Below are positions 17,479-24,536 of a stretch of DNA of 35,944 nt, piece after piece (positions within the stretch are counted from its first letter, which is position 1; every line of letters starts with the position of its first letter). Origin of the DNA: an uncultured Bacteroidales bacterium (GTDB lineage Bacteria > Bacteroidota > Bacteroidia > Bacteroidales > Bacteroidaceae); assembly GCA_902799985.1 (NCBI GenBank), contig CADCCR010000002.1, positions 1 to 35,944 on the forward strand, read 5' to 3'. A program made the translations under genes and the position numbers. The notes under the pieces were generated by a model. The model worked only from the letters and a program-made list of their open reading frames with translations, ran no database searches and was not told where the DNA came from.

Positions 17479-17943
17479 TCAGCTCAGCGGGAGCTGGTGC
17501 GAGTTCTTGACTTCGCCGAGGACGAAGAACGAGTTGAGGGAGCCGATGCAGTCGAGGTCGCCAAGGATGCGAAGCACGAATTCCTGGTAGGCCTTCATGT
17601 CGGAGACGTAGATTTTGAGCATGAAATCGTAGTCGCCGCTGATGTTGTAGCACTCCACAATCTCGGGGATTTGCTGCACAGCCTGTATGATGCGCTGTGC
17701 ATTCTCGTAGCTGTGCTGCTTCATGCGCAGGTTGCAGAAGGCGATGAAGCCGCGGTTTATCTTCTCTGCGTCGAGCACCGCCATGTATTTCTTGATGAAG
17801 CCCTCTCGCTCCAAGCGTTTCACGCGCTCGAAGGTTGGCGTGGGCGAGAGGTGAATCTTAGCGGCAAGTTCCTTGTTTGTCAGTCGGGAATCGTCCTGAA
17901 GAAGGCTCAGGATGCGCAGGTCTGTTGCGTCGAGAGTACTCAT
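17479..17943 (-). CDS. Lrp/AsnC-family transcriptional regulator
   Basis: A 154-residue DNA-binding regulator. Residues about 4-50 form the winged helix-turn-helix (LDATDLRILSLLQDDSRLTN, then KELAAKIHLSPTPTFERVKR); residues about 65-145 are the ligand-sensing RAM domain with GDYDFMLKIYV. Family members form dimers or octamers that respond to amino acids. The start is taken at MSTLDATD (17943); a longer frame from a TTG at 17976 only adds the peptide NFEFINFELD, a translation of the upstream repeat. It is divergent from metY, with an Lrp-like operator between the two promoters, so control of methionine/cysteine synthesis and of itself is likely (inference). Confidence 0.9.
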   Translation of the reverse strand: MSTLDATDLRILSLLQDDSRLTNKELAAKIHLSPTPTFERVKRLEREGFIKKYMAVLDAEKINRGFIAFCNLRMKQHSYENAQRIIQAVQQIPEIVECYNISGDYDFMLKIYVSDMKAYQEFVLRILGDLDCIGSLNSFFVLGEVKNSHQLPLS

Positions 17944-17985
17944 ATCTAATTCAAAATTAATAAATTCAAAATTCAAAATTAAGGG
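17944..17985. repeat. TTTTGAATT-type repeat leader of the Lrp gene
   Basis: Read on the minus strand, AATTTTGAATTTTGAATTTATT and relatives run up to six bases before the ATG at 17943. This matches the units at 315-483 and 18264-18298. The rest of the leader (17986-18062) contains a TGCC-ACGA-GGCA mini-hairpin and no recognised riboswitch. Confidence 0.75.
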
Positions 17986-18066
17986 GCGCTCCGTGGGGAA
18001 GAATTATTTTCCTGCTGGAGCGGGTGCTTGTGCCTCGTGGCAGGTGGTTTTATTCTGTTTGCGGTG

Positions 18067-18074
18067 CAAAGTTA
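18067..18074 (-). promoter_or_regulatory. Promoter -7 box for the Lrp-family gene
   Basis: On the minus strand TAACTTTG is followed by CACC. It mirrors the metY promoter: GGTGCAAAGTTA (18063-18074) and TAACTTTGCACC (18126-18137) are a 12-bp perfect inverted repeat. A clear -33 TTG is not seen, which suggests dependence on an activator or weak basal use. The leader to the ATG would be about 115 nt. Confidence 0.65.
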
Positions 18075-18087
18075 GAAATTATTTCTG
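18073..18087. promoter_or_regulatory. Putative Lrp operator
   Basis: TAGAAATTATTTCTG contains a perfect 13-bp palindrome AGAAAT-T-ATTTCT and agrees at 13 of 15 positions with the E. coli Lrp consensus YAGHAWATTWTDCTR. It starts inside the upstream edge of the lrp -7 box, a repression position, and lies about 40 bp upstream of the metY -7 box, an activation position. Binding is inferred. Confidence 0.5.
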
Positions 18088-18102
18088 AATTATCGATTCT
18101 TC

Positions 18103-18133
18103 TTGGAAGATTTTTAATGTTGCCGTAACTTTG
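18103..18133 (+). promoter_or_regulatory. metY promoter (Bacteroidetes type)
   Basis: TTG at 18103-18105 and TAACTTTG at 18126-18133 are separated by 20 bp. Transcription would begin near 18140, leaving a leader of about 160 nt before the ATG at 18301. The leader was inspected for known riboswitch folds and none was recognised. Confidence 0.7.
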
Positions 18134-18263
18134 CACCGTCAAACAACAGTAAAAAGCAACTCTTAAACAGTAAACTACAGGAAAAGACGAACAGACATTG
18201 CACCTATATATTATAATAATGTAGGTCAGACACCATGTCAACTTGAATTACATGCCAAGTCAT

Positions 18264-18298
18264 TTTGAATTTTGAATTTAGTAATTTTGAATTATACG
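18264..18298. repeat. TTTTGAATT-type repeat leader of metY
   Basis: The tract runs to three bases before the ATG at 18301. In the metY frame it would read NFEFSNFELYA after a TTG, almost the same peptide as at the Lrp gene, so the annotated start must be the ATG and not the TTG at 18265. Confidence 0.75.
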
Positions 18299-18300
18299 CT

Positions 18301-19587
18301 ATGAGTACACAGAAACAACACCTCGAGACGATTGCCCTGCATGCAGGACAAGTTGCCGACCCCACTACAGATGCTTGTGCCGTGCCTATCTATCAGACCA
18401 CAAGCTACGTGTTCCACAACTCGCAGCACGCCGCGGACCGCTTCGGCCTTCGCGATGCCGGAAACATCTACGGACGCCTGACCAACTCCACACAGGGCGT
18501 GCTGGAGGAGCGCATCGCTGCCCTCGAAGGCGGTGTAGCAGCACTCGCCGTCGCCTCCGGAGCCGCGGCTATCACCTACGCGCTGCAGAACATCGTGCAG
18601 GCTGGCGACCACATCGTGGCGGCCGACAACCTGTACGGCGGCTCGTACAACCTCATCACGCATACCCTTGCCACACAGGGCATTGCGAACACCATCGTGC
18701 CGGTGAACGACCTCCAGGCTTTGGAAGCGGCCATCCGACCCAATACGAAAGTCATCTATGCCGAGACGCTGGGCAACCCCAACAGCGACGTCCTGAACCT
18801 GGAAGGCGTGGCAGAAGTGGCGCATCGGCACGGCATCGTCTTCATCGTCGATAACACCTTCGCCCCGCTCCTCATTCGGCCCTTGGAACATGGGGCAGAC
18901 ATCGTGGTCCACTCGGCCACGAAGTTCATCGGGGGCCACGGCTCGTCGCTGGGCGGAGTCATCGTCGATGGCGGCAAGTTCGACTGGAAAGCCAACGCCG
19001 ACCGCTACCCTTCCATTGCCAAGCCCGATGCCTCGTACCACGGAGCCGTGTTTGCCGACGTGGCCGGAGCTGCAGCCTTCGTGACCCGCATCCGTGCCGT
19101 CATTCTGCGCGACACAGGCGCTGCCATCTCGCCCTTCAATGCCTGGATTCTCTTGCAAGGCGTCGAGTCGCTGCCCCTCCGCATCGAGCGGCACACGGAG
19201 AACGCGCTGAAGGTGGTGGAGTACCTTTCGAAGCACCCGCTCGTCGCGAAGGTGAACCATCCGTCCCTCGCGTCGCATCCCGACCATGTGCTCTACGAGA
19301 AGTACTTCCCCCAAGGCGCTGCCAGCATCTTCACCTTCGAGATAAAGGGCGGGGAGCAGGCAGCCTGGCAGTTCATCGACGCGCTGAAGATCTTCACCCT
19401 GCTGGCCAACGTGGCCGACGTGAAGAGCCTCGTCATCCATCCCGCCACGACGACCCACTCGCAGCTCTCGCCCGAAGAGCTGGCCCAGCAGCACATCACG
19501 CCCTCCACCATCCGCCTGAGCGTTGGCGTAGAGCACATCGACGACATCATTGCCGACCTCGAACAAGCCTTCGAGGCAATAAAATAA
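18301..19587 (+). CDS. metY: O-acetylhomoserine sulfhydrylase (PLP enzyme)
   Basis: A 428-residue cytoplasmic enzyme of the Cys/Met metabolism PLP family. It makes homocysteine from O-acetylhomoserine and sulfide. Visible motifs: YGRLTNSTQGVLEERIAALE, the cofactor region GDHIVAADNLYGGSYNL, DNTFAPL, and the PLP-lysine motif HSATKFIGGHG with Lys at about residue 207. The length and the YGGSYNL/THTL region favour sulfhydrylase (MetY) over cystathionine gamma-synthase. It sits divergent from an Lrp-type regulator and 219 bp upstream of cysK, which fits a sulfide-assimilation unit. The start was chosen at MSTQKQ after excluding the repeat-encoded N-terminal extension. Confidence 0.92.
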   Translation: MSTQKQHLETIALHAGQVADPTTDACAVPIYQTTSYVFHNSQHAADRFGLRDAGNIYGRLTNSTQGVLEERIAALEGGVAALAVASGAAAITYALQNIVQAGDHIVAADNLYGGSYNLITHTLATQGIANTIVPVNDLQALEAAIRPNTKVIYAETLGNPNSDVLNLEGVAEVAHRHGIVFIVDNTFAPLLIRPLEHGADIVVHSATKFIGGHGSSLGGVIVDGGKFDWKANADRYPSIAKPDASYHGAVFADVAGAAAFVTRIRAVILRDTGAAISPFNAWILLQGVESLPLRIERHTENALKVVEYLSKHPLVAKVNHPSLASHPDHVLYEKYFPQGAASIFTFEIKGGEQAAWQFIDALKIFTLLANVADVKSLVIHPATTTHSQLSPEELAQQHITPSTIRLSVGVEHIDDIIADLEQAFEAIK

Positions 19588-19607
19588 GGTATAAAATCGT
19601 TATTTAT

Positions 19608-19634
19608 AGGACCCCCTGTCCCCCTTTAGGGGGA
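19608..19634. repeat. C/G-rich palindromic element between metY and cysK
   Basis: ACCCCCTGTCCCCCTTTAGG leads into a hairpin TCCCCC-TTTA-GGGGGA (19619-19634). The wording matches the palindromic elements inside feoAB and GH115. It might attenuate or terminate metY transcripts, but no U-run follows. Confidence 0.55.
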
Positions 19635-19744
19635 ATAAAAGCACTTAAGTTTCGGGAGTAATGAGAACCTCAAGTAGAAACGGCCTGAAAGGTCAGAAAA
19701 CACTTAGCCCAGGGCGTCTTCAGCAGAACTACTGAAACTTCAAT

Positions 19745-19803
19745 GAAACAGTAAATCGTAAATAGTAAAATAGTAAATAGTAAATCTTTAAATAGTAAAT
19801 AAC
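19745..19803. repeat. AATAGTAAAT-type repeat leader of cysK
   Basis: Repeated AGTAAAT units (CGTAAATAGTAAAATAGTAA and relatives) run to the start of cysK at 19807. No -7 box was found between metY and cysK, so cysK may be read from the metY promoter. The stretch 19635-19744 holds nothing recognised. Confidence 0.7.
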
Positions 19804-19806
19804 ATC

Positions 19807-20736
19807 ATGTCAATCTACAAGTCAATCACCGACCTCATCGGCAGTACGCCGCTGGTCGAACTCAACACTTTCGCAAAGAATCGCAACCTGAAGGCGAACG
19901 TCATCGCCAAGGTGGAGTACTTTAACCCGGGCGGCAGCGTGAAGGACCGCATTGCCCTGAGCATGATTCTCGATGCCGAGCAGAAAGGCATCCTGAAGGC
20001 CGGCGGCACCATCATCGAGCCGACGAGCGGCAACACGGGCGTGGGCCTCTCCCTCGTCGGAGCAGTCCGCGGCTACAAAGTCATCCTGACGATGCCCGAA
20101 ACGATGAGCATCGAGCGCCGAAAACTGGCCCAGGCTTACGGCACCCAAATCGTGCTGACGCCCGGCAGCGAGGGCATGAAGGGCGCCATCCGCAAGGCCG
20201 AGGAGCTGCGCGACAGCACGCCCGGAGCCGTCATCCTGCAGCAGTTCGAGAATCCCGCCAATCCCGCCATCCACACCAAGACGACGGGCGAGGAGATATG
20301 GCGCGACACCGACGGCAAGGTCGATGTGTTCGTGGCAGGCGTAGGCACAGGCGGAACGGTTTCCGGCGTTGCCAAAGCCCTCAAGAGCCACAACCCGAAC
20401 ATCCACATCGTGGCTGTCGAGCCGGCCTCGAGTGCTGTCCTCTCCGGCCAACCCTCTGGTCCGCACAAGATTCAGGGCATCGGTGCAGGCTTCGAGCCGA
20501 AGAACTTCGAGCGTCCGCTCATCGACGAGATTCTGCCCGTCTCCAATGAGGATGCTTTCGCCACGGCACGCGCCTTGGCCAAGGAAGACGGCCTGTTCGT
20601 GGGCATCTCCTCTGGTGCAGCAGCTTACGCTGCCGCAACTGTGGCACAGCGCCCCGAGCTGGCTGGCAAGAACATCGTCGTTCTGCTGCCCGATACCGGC
20701 GAGCGCTACCTCTCCACAGCCCTGCTAGAGGAATAG
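19807..20736 (+). CDS. cysK: Cysteine synthase (O-acetylserine sulfhydrylase)
   Basis: A 309-residue cytoplasmic PLP enzyme that makes cysteine from O-acetylserine and sulfide. Seen in order: [13 protein letters not shown] with the PLP lysine K46, the substrate loop TSGNTGVG, the phosphate-binding [13 protein letters not shown], and FVGISSGAA near the end. Its length is usual for CysK. With metY it forms a sulfide-assimilation pair downstream of the Lrp-controlled promoter. Oddity: its last codons, L-L-E-E-stop, are the first unit of a 22-bp tandem array continuing downstream, which suggests that the gene end was duplicated or that the array invaded it. Confidence 0.95.
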   Translation: MSIYKSITDLIGSTPLVELNTFAKNRNLKANVIAKVEYFNPGGSVKDRIALSMILDAEQKGILKAGGTIIEPTSGNTGVGLSLVGAVRGYKVILTMPETMSIERRKLAQAYGTQIVLTPGSEGMKGAIRKAEELRDSTPGAVILQQFENPANPAIHTKTTGEEIWRDTDGKVDVFVAGVGTGGTVSGVAKALKSHNPNIHIVAVEPASSAVLSGQPSGPHKIQGIGAGFEPKNFERPLIDEILPVSNEDAFATARALAKEDGLFVGISSGAAAYAAATVAQRPELAGKNIVVLLPDTGERYLSTALLEE

Positions 20737-20853
20737 CCTCTCCTTGTTGGAGGAATAGTTTCTCCTTGCTAGAGGAATAATCTCTCCTTGCTGGAAGAGC
20801 AGTACCTCCGAGCCGCAAGGATTGTCTAGACTTGCCGCAAGGATTGTCCAGAC
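20722..20853. repeat. 22-bp-period tandem array overlapping the cysK stop
   Basis: Four units CTGCTAGAGGAATAGCCTCT-like begin at 20722, 20744, 20766 and 20788. Two further 22-bp units of different sequence (GCCGCAAGGATTGTCYAGAC) begin at 20810 and 20832. The first unit contains the cysK stop codon. Confidence 0.85.
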
Positions 20854-20899
20854 CTGACGCGGGTGTCAAGGGAATTTGCGGTTTTGGGCTCTTGTACGT

Positions 20900-20941
20900 C
20901 GCGTATTTGTGGCCGAACTTCGGTTCGGTTGCAAATACGCG
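20900..20941. terminator. Two-stem hairpin with a UUCG tetraloop
   Basis: Outer arms CGCGTATTTG (20900-20909) and CAAATACGCG (20932-20941) are perfect. The inner stem CCGAAC (20913-20918) pairs with GTTCGG (20923-20928) around TTCG, giving the very stable cUUCGg tetraloop. It is placed between convergent genes, so termination is the simplest role. A short ATTTT follows; there is no strong U-run. Nothing else is seen in 20942-21088. Confidence 0.65.
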
Positions 20942-21088
20942 ATTTTCGTGAGGTTTGGCAGGTGCTTGTGAATCAAGGCCTTGACACGACGTGTACTACA
21001 GAACGACACGGAAATAGCTACGAAAACCCATGTTTTGAGGGGAAAAACGGCGTGCCGAAACAGCAGGAAGTCCGTGCCGCGAAAAAAT

Positions 21089-21215
21089 AAGCGCCCTGCG
21101 CTTATCGCCGAAGCGCCTCGCGCTTCCTGTCGGAAGACCGTGCCGCGTCCGCCGGAAGACCGTGTTGCGTCCGCCGGAAGACCGTGCCGCGTCCGCCGGA
21201 AGACCGTGTTGCATG
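21089..21215. repeat. 22-bp-period tandem repeats, two types
   Basis: Units AAGCGCCCTGCGCTTATCGC and AAGCGCCTCGCGCTTCC begin at 21089 and 21111; each is a small hairpin. Then four CGGAAGACCGTG units start at 21131, 21153, 21175 and 21197, alternating GCCG and GTTG after the shared part. The first type is also found at 29301-29410. Apparent open frames across 20863-21226 are repeat artefacts. Confidence 0.85.
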
Positions 21216-21332
21216 AATAAAAACACCGTTTTGTGACGGATTATGCAACGTGTCGTTCCAGAATGCGTCGCAGCGCGTATGTCGAAATGTAAAAGGATTT
21301 CTTGGTGCCAGCCGCCGGAGGTGTAGTCCGGA

Positions 21333-22496
21333 TTAGAGTTTCTCGACGACAGGCTCGATGTCCTTCATCCAGTCGGAGCCCGAGGCGGCAATGCGTCCGT
21401 CGGGCGTGACGAGAACGAAGAACGGCAGTTCGCGGATGCCCCACTCCTTGACGAGCGGGCTGGCGAAGCTGCGGAAGTCGCAATAGCTGGAGTAGTCGAT
21501 GGAGTCGCGCTCCTCGATGGTGGAGAGACGCTTCTTGTCGATGTCGAGCGAATAGCTGATGAGGTTGATGTCTTTGCCGCGGCCCTTCAGCTCGCGTCGC
21601 ACTCGTCGGGCGCGGTAGAGTGCACTTTGGCTTCCGCTTTTCCACCCGGCCCAGAAGGCGATGAGCAGCAGTTGTCCCTCGTAGTCACTGCGTTGCACGG
21701 TCTGTTCCTCGTCGCCGTTGCCGCCATGTCCAGGCGTCAGGGTGAGCGAGAAGTCGGGCAGCGGCTGGCCCAAACGCATCAAGCCCAGAGAGCGGACGTG
21801 CACGGCGAGCTTCGAGAGGGCGAGGTCGTCGGGGCGTGCCCGGCTGAGGCTGTCGTAGAGTTCCACGGCCTCGTCGGCTGTTGTCGTGCTGTCGCAGAGG
21901 AAGAAGGTTGTGAAGAGGTAGCGACTCATTTCCAGCTTGGCGTATTGCAGGATGTAGTCGTGCGCAATGGCCTTCTGTTCGGCAGCGGGCTTGCCGAGTA
22001 TCTCCTGTCGGAACTCGGTGTAGCTCTCGTTGTCCTCCGAGCCGCTGACTTCCACTTCGCTGAGGTTGCGTGCATCGCCCTTGATGAGGATGTCGGCCCC
22101 GGGATTGGCGAAGACCACAAGCTCAGAGGCGTTGGGATAGAGGATATGCAAGGTGGCTGTCTGCAAGGCAGGCAGGGTGTAGGAGAAGACACCGTCCTGA
22201 AGTTTCAGCGTATCCAGACGGTCCAGCTCCTCGTCGGTGCTGTAGATGAGGAATTCGCCTTGTTCCAGATGCTCGAACTCTCCCTTGAGTCGCACCTCGT
22301 TTGGATGTCCGGTGCAGGAAGAAAAAGAGAAAAGGTGAAAAAGTAAAAAGGTGAAAAGTGAAAAATGGAGAAGTGACGAGCGAAGAATGTTCCGCGCATT
22401 AAAAGCGCGCCTTGATGCTAAAGCATCCAAGAAGAGTGGAAAATTGGGAAATGAAAAGTGAAGAGCGAAAGGTGAAGAATCAGAGTTACCATTCAT
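21333..22496 (-). CDS. DUF4369 / thioredoxin-fold lipoprotein
   Basis: About 387 residues if started at the ATG at 22496. A lipobox FSSC|TG marks an outer- or inner-membrane lipoprotein. After it comes a DUF4369 domain (VRLKGEFEHL, then GVFSYTLP and FANPGADILIKGDA). The C-terminal third has a thioredoxin-like fold (LLLIAFWAGWKSGSQSA, then GIRELPFFVLVTPDGRI), but the usual W-C-x-x-C is WKSGS, so it cannot do normal thiol-disulfide exchange. The start is uncertain: the hydrophobic stretch before the lipobox (LLHFSLFTFLLFHLFSFSSC) is encoded by low-complexity repeat DNA, and an ATG at 22399 opens the same tract in another frame. A GTG at 22577 would extend it further through repeats. Confidence 0.7.
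   Translation of the reverse strand: MNGNSDSSPFALHFSFPNFPLFLDALASRRAFNARNILRSSLLHFSLFTFLLFHLFSFSSCTGHPNEVRLKGEFEHLEQGEFLIYSTDEELDRLDTLKLQDGVFSYTLPALQTATLHILYPNASELVVFANPGADILIKGDARNLSEVEVSGSEDNESYTEFRQEILGKPAAEQKAIAHDYILQYAKLEMSRYLFTTFFLCDSTTTADEAVELYDSLSRARPDDLALSKLAVHVRSLGLMRLGQPLPDFSLTLTPGHGGNGDEEQTVQRSDYEGQLLLIAFWAGWKSGSQSALYRARRVRRELKGRGKDINLISYSLDIDKKRLSTIEERDSIDYSSYCDFRSFASPLVKEWGIRELPFFVLVTPDGRIAASGSDWMKDIEPVVEKL
22320..22480. repeat. GTGAAAA/GAGCGAA low-complexity tract with palindrome
   Basis: The plus strand shows runs of GAAAAAGAGAAAAGGTGAAA and GTGAAAAGTGAAAAAT, then the GCGC-rich 26-bp repeat (22388-22413), then a palindrome GATGCT-AA-AGCATC (22414-22427), then GTGAAGAGCGAAAGGTGAAG. 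The tract overlaps the 5' end of the lipoprotein gene and encodes its hydrophobic signal region. Confidence 0.75.
22388..22413. repeat. 26-bp dispersed repeat, copy 2
   Basis: Exact inverted copy of 572-597, with the core CCGCGCATTAAAAGCGCG. It is located in the leader or N-terminal region of the DUF4369 lipoprotein gene. Confidence 0.8.
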
Positions 22497-22552
22497 GTTG
22501 TGTGCTTTTCGGTGGCTTTGCCTTGCGACGTCGCGATGCATTGCCTCAAACA

Positions 22553-22602
22553 AAGGAAAGTAACTTTGATTTTTCACTTTTCACTCTTCACTTTTCACTT
22601 AA
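22553..22602. repeat. TCAAAGTTAC / CTTTTCACTC repeat between two lipoprotein genes
   Basis: Read on the minus strand it has GTGAAAAATCAAAGTTAC, which parallels GTGAAGAATCAAAGTTAC at 3316-3333 and a mutated copy near 22473-22490. On the plus strand the first part contains TAACTTTG (22561-22568), a consensus -7 box pointing the wrong way for the neighbouring genes. No gene is seen in 22497-22613. Confidence 0.65.
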
Positions 22603-22613
22603 GAAAGTGGCCT

Positions 22614-24305
22614 TTACTTCACCAGGCTCTTCACTGCGCTTGCGTACTTGGCAAACTCCAGGTCGTTGGCAGCACGAGTGGCGAGTGTGGGATCGAGGCG
22701 GATAGCGTTAGCCAGAGCGCTGGTCAGAGTGGTAGCGTCGCCAGTGCGAGCAGCCAGGATAGCCTGCAGGTAGCTGGTGATGGCATCGGCATTCTTGATG
22801 CCAGCCAGTGTAGTCTTGGCGCTGGTGTAGTCCTTGGCCAGAATCTGAGCCAGGGCAGCGCTGTTGCTCTTCACGCCGGCCAGGTCGCTGGCAGCCTGTG
22901 TGTAGTTGCCCTTGGCAATGTTGAGGTTGCCCATCACCTCCTTGAAGGTGTCGGAACCGCTACCCTTTGCCAGATAGCCTTCAGCCTCGCTCACTTTGCC
23001 ATCCTTCAGGGCGAGCAGAGCCAGGTTGGTGTTGACCTCGGCTGCATTCTTGTTGATGTTGGCAGCCTGCTTCAGGAGGCTCTGAGCCAGTTCGTTCTTG
23101 CCATCGGCAATAGCCTGCTGAGCCATGTTGTTGACGGCACGGTAGTCGCTGGGATACTGGCGGGCGATGGTCTCGTTCCACTGCTGGCGTGTAGCCTCGT
23201 CCTTCACCAGTGTGTTGGCACCATAGACGAGCTCCTCGACGCTCAGCTTGCTGGGATCCTGCTTGTACTGCTCGAGGATCTGGTCGTCGCTGCGGCCGAT
23301 GATTTCGTAGTTGACGATGAGGCGTGCACGACGGAGCTCGGGCAGGATGCTCTCCTTGATGTCGGTGAAGACCTCACTCATGTTGCGGATCTGCTGCTCA
23401 CGCTCTTCGGGGTCCTGGTACATGGAGAGGACGCGCAGGATGACATCCTTGTCCTGCAGGTTGCTCTTGCTGATGAGTTCCTGGAAGCCGTCCCAGTCCT
23501 CGGCGGTGAACTTCGTGTCCACGTCGGCGTTCATCTTAATCTTCTTGAGCTCACCCTTGAGGTAGTTAGCGCTGACGTCCTGACGCTTCTCGGCCAGCTT
23601 CTCGTTGATGGCCAGCTTGCCGTCGGGGCTTGCGTATGCGCTCACCTCGATGTTCTGCAGGGCACGGGTCTCCTCGTTGTCGTTAATCTCGCGCAGGATC
23701 TTGCCCAGGTCCTTGATGCTGGCAGTGCCGAGCTCGCTGGCGCGGAGGTTAGCCTGGTTGATGAGGAACTTGATGTTGGCTTCCTGCTTCTGAGCAATGA
23801 TGCGCTGGTAGGCATCGGGAGCCGTGGCACCGGTGATGCTGCAGCGGTTCAGGAGCTGGCTTGTGGCAAGCACGCCGTAGCCGATCTTCACCTCGGGGAT
23901 GCTGACGGTCTTCTTGCCGAGCTTAGCATCGAAGCGGGCATAGAGGTCGCTCTGAATCATGGGGTCGACGTATGTGAAGTTGTTCTTCATCGTGTAGACT
24001 GCGCCTTCCTTGTAGATTACCTTGGTGGCGTTGCCTTCCACCTTCTCGCCCTGGAAGGTAGCACTCTGGCCTACTGCCTCGCCACCCTCGTACTTCAGCA
24101 CGGGAGTAACGGTGACTACGGCCTTCTTCTTCATGTACTTCACGGGGATTGTGCCGTTGATGGTGACAGGCACTTCGCCGCCTATTGCCTCGAGGGGAGT
24201 GGGGGTTACGGTGAAATTCTCGTTTGTCAGTTTGCCAAGCTTGCTGCATGATGACAGCACTGCTACAGAGGCGGCTGCCATAAGAATAAACTTAAAGTTT
24301 TTCAT
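22614..24305 (-). CDS. OmpA-like / TPR lipoprotein
   Basis: A 563-residue envelope lipoprotein. The signal peptide MKNFKFILMAAASVAVLSSC ends in lipobox LSSC. The middle has an OmpA-type peptidoglycan-associating segment (IEVSAYASPDGKLAINEKLA, then KRQDVSANYLKGEL), with two halves separated by a helical insert. The C-terminal third (about residues 370-563) is alanine-rich helical hairpins of TPR type (AVNNMAQQAIADGKNELAQS, NTNLALLALKDGKVSEAEGY). This domain order is frequent in Bacteroides and Prevotella. It probably links the outer membrane to peptidoglycan or scaffolds envelope complexes; the exact role is unknown. It has its own promoter at 24350-24357. Confidence 0.8.
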   Translation of the reverse strand: MKNFKFILMAAASVAVLSSCSKLGKLTNENFTVTPTPLEAIGGEVPVTINGTIPVKYMKKKAVVTVTPVLKYEGGEAVGQSATFQGEKVEGNATKVIYKEGAVYTMKNNFTYVDPMIQSDLYARFDAKLGKKTVSIPEVKIGYGVLATSQLLNRCSITGATAPDAYQRIIAQKQEANIKFLINQANLRASELGTASIKDLGKILREINDNEETRALQNIEVSAYASPDGKLAINEKLAEKRQDVSANYLKGELKKIKMNADVDTKFTAEDWDGFQELISKSNLQDKDVILRVLSMYQDPEEREQQIRNMSEVFTDIKESILPELRRARLIVNYEIIGRSDDQILEQYKQDPSKLSVEELVYGANTLVKDEATRQQWNETIARQYPSDYRAVNNMAQQAIADGKNELAQSLLKQAANINKNAAEVNTNLALLALKDGKVSEAEGYLAKGSGSDTFKEVMGNLNIAKGNYTQAASDLAGVKSNSAALAQILAKDYTSAKTTLAGIKNADAITSYLQAILAARTGDATTLTSALANAIRLDPTLATRAANDLEFAKYASAVKSLVK

Positions 24306-24349
24306 TGATTTTTTGTGTATATTTTATGTGTTCTTTGTTTTTGCGGGCG

Positions 24350-24357
24350 CAAAGGTA
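24350..24357 (-). promoter_or_regulatory. Promoter -7 box for the OmpA/TPR lipoprotein
   Basis: On the minus strand TACCTTTG is followed by CGCC, about 45 bp upstream of the ATG at 24305. No convincing -33 TTG at standard spacing. The rest of the gap to 24536 holds ATTATGAATT-type repeats (about 24376-24465) and a direct repeat GCTCGACGTAARTCAACYATGA (around 24470 and 24498). Confidence 0.65.
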
Positions 24358-24375
24358 CGACTTTTAATTCAAAGT

Positions 24376-24530
24376 TCATAATTCATGATGCATAAATTTG
24401 CCCTATGAGCTGAAAAACGCAGCCGGCAAGGCCAATAATGAATTATGAATTGTGAATTATGAAGCAAGGCTCGACGTAAATCAACCATGAAGCTTTAGCT
24501 CGACGTAAGTCAACTATGAACTATGATGAA
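24376..24530. repeat. ATTATGAATT-type and GCTCGACGTAA direct repeats
   Basis: Copies of AATTATGAATTGTGAATTAT lie near 24439-24462. Two copies of a 22-bp unit GCTCGACGTAARTCAACYAT lie 28 bp apart near 24470 and 24498. They separate the HAD gene 3' end from the next gene's promoter; no gene is seen. Confidence 0.6.
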
Positions 24531-24536
24531 CTGTTG

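Noticed and set aside
17986..18300. Riboswitch (SAM or cobalamin) upstream of metY or the Lrp gene
   Set aside because: The leaders lack the conserved cores of the known classes; only promoters, an operator-like palindrome and repeats were seen.
20722..21215. CRISPR array
   Set aside because: The units are contiguous with no spacers between them and no cas genes nearby; they are tandem minisatellites.
20863..21226. Several 75-80-codon frames in the gap after cysK
   Set aside because: They consist of hairpin and 22-bp repeat translations (Arg/Ala/Gly-rich) without promoters or homology cues.
22500..24251. 583-codon open frame on the plus strand opposite the OmpA/TPR gene
   Set aside because: The antisense product is Leu/Val/Ala-rich filler; the minus-strand gene has lipobox, OmpA and TPR features and a promoter.
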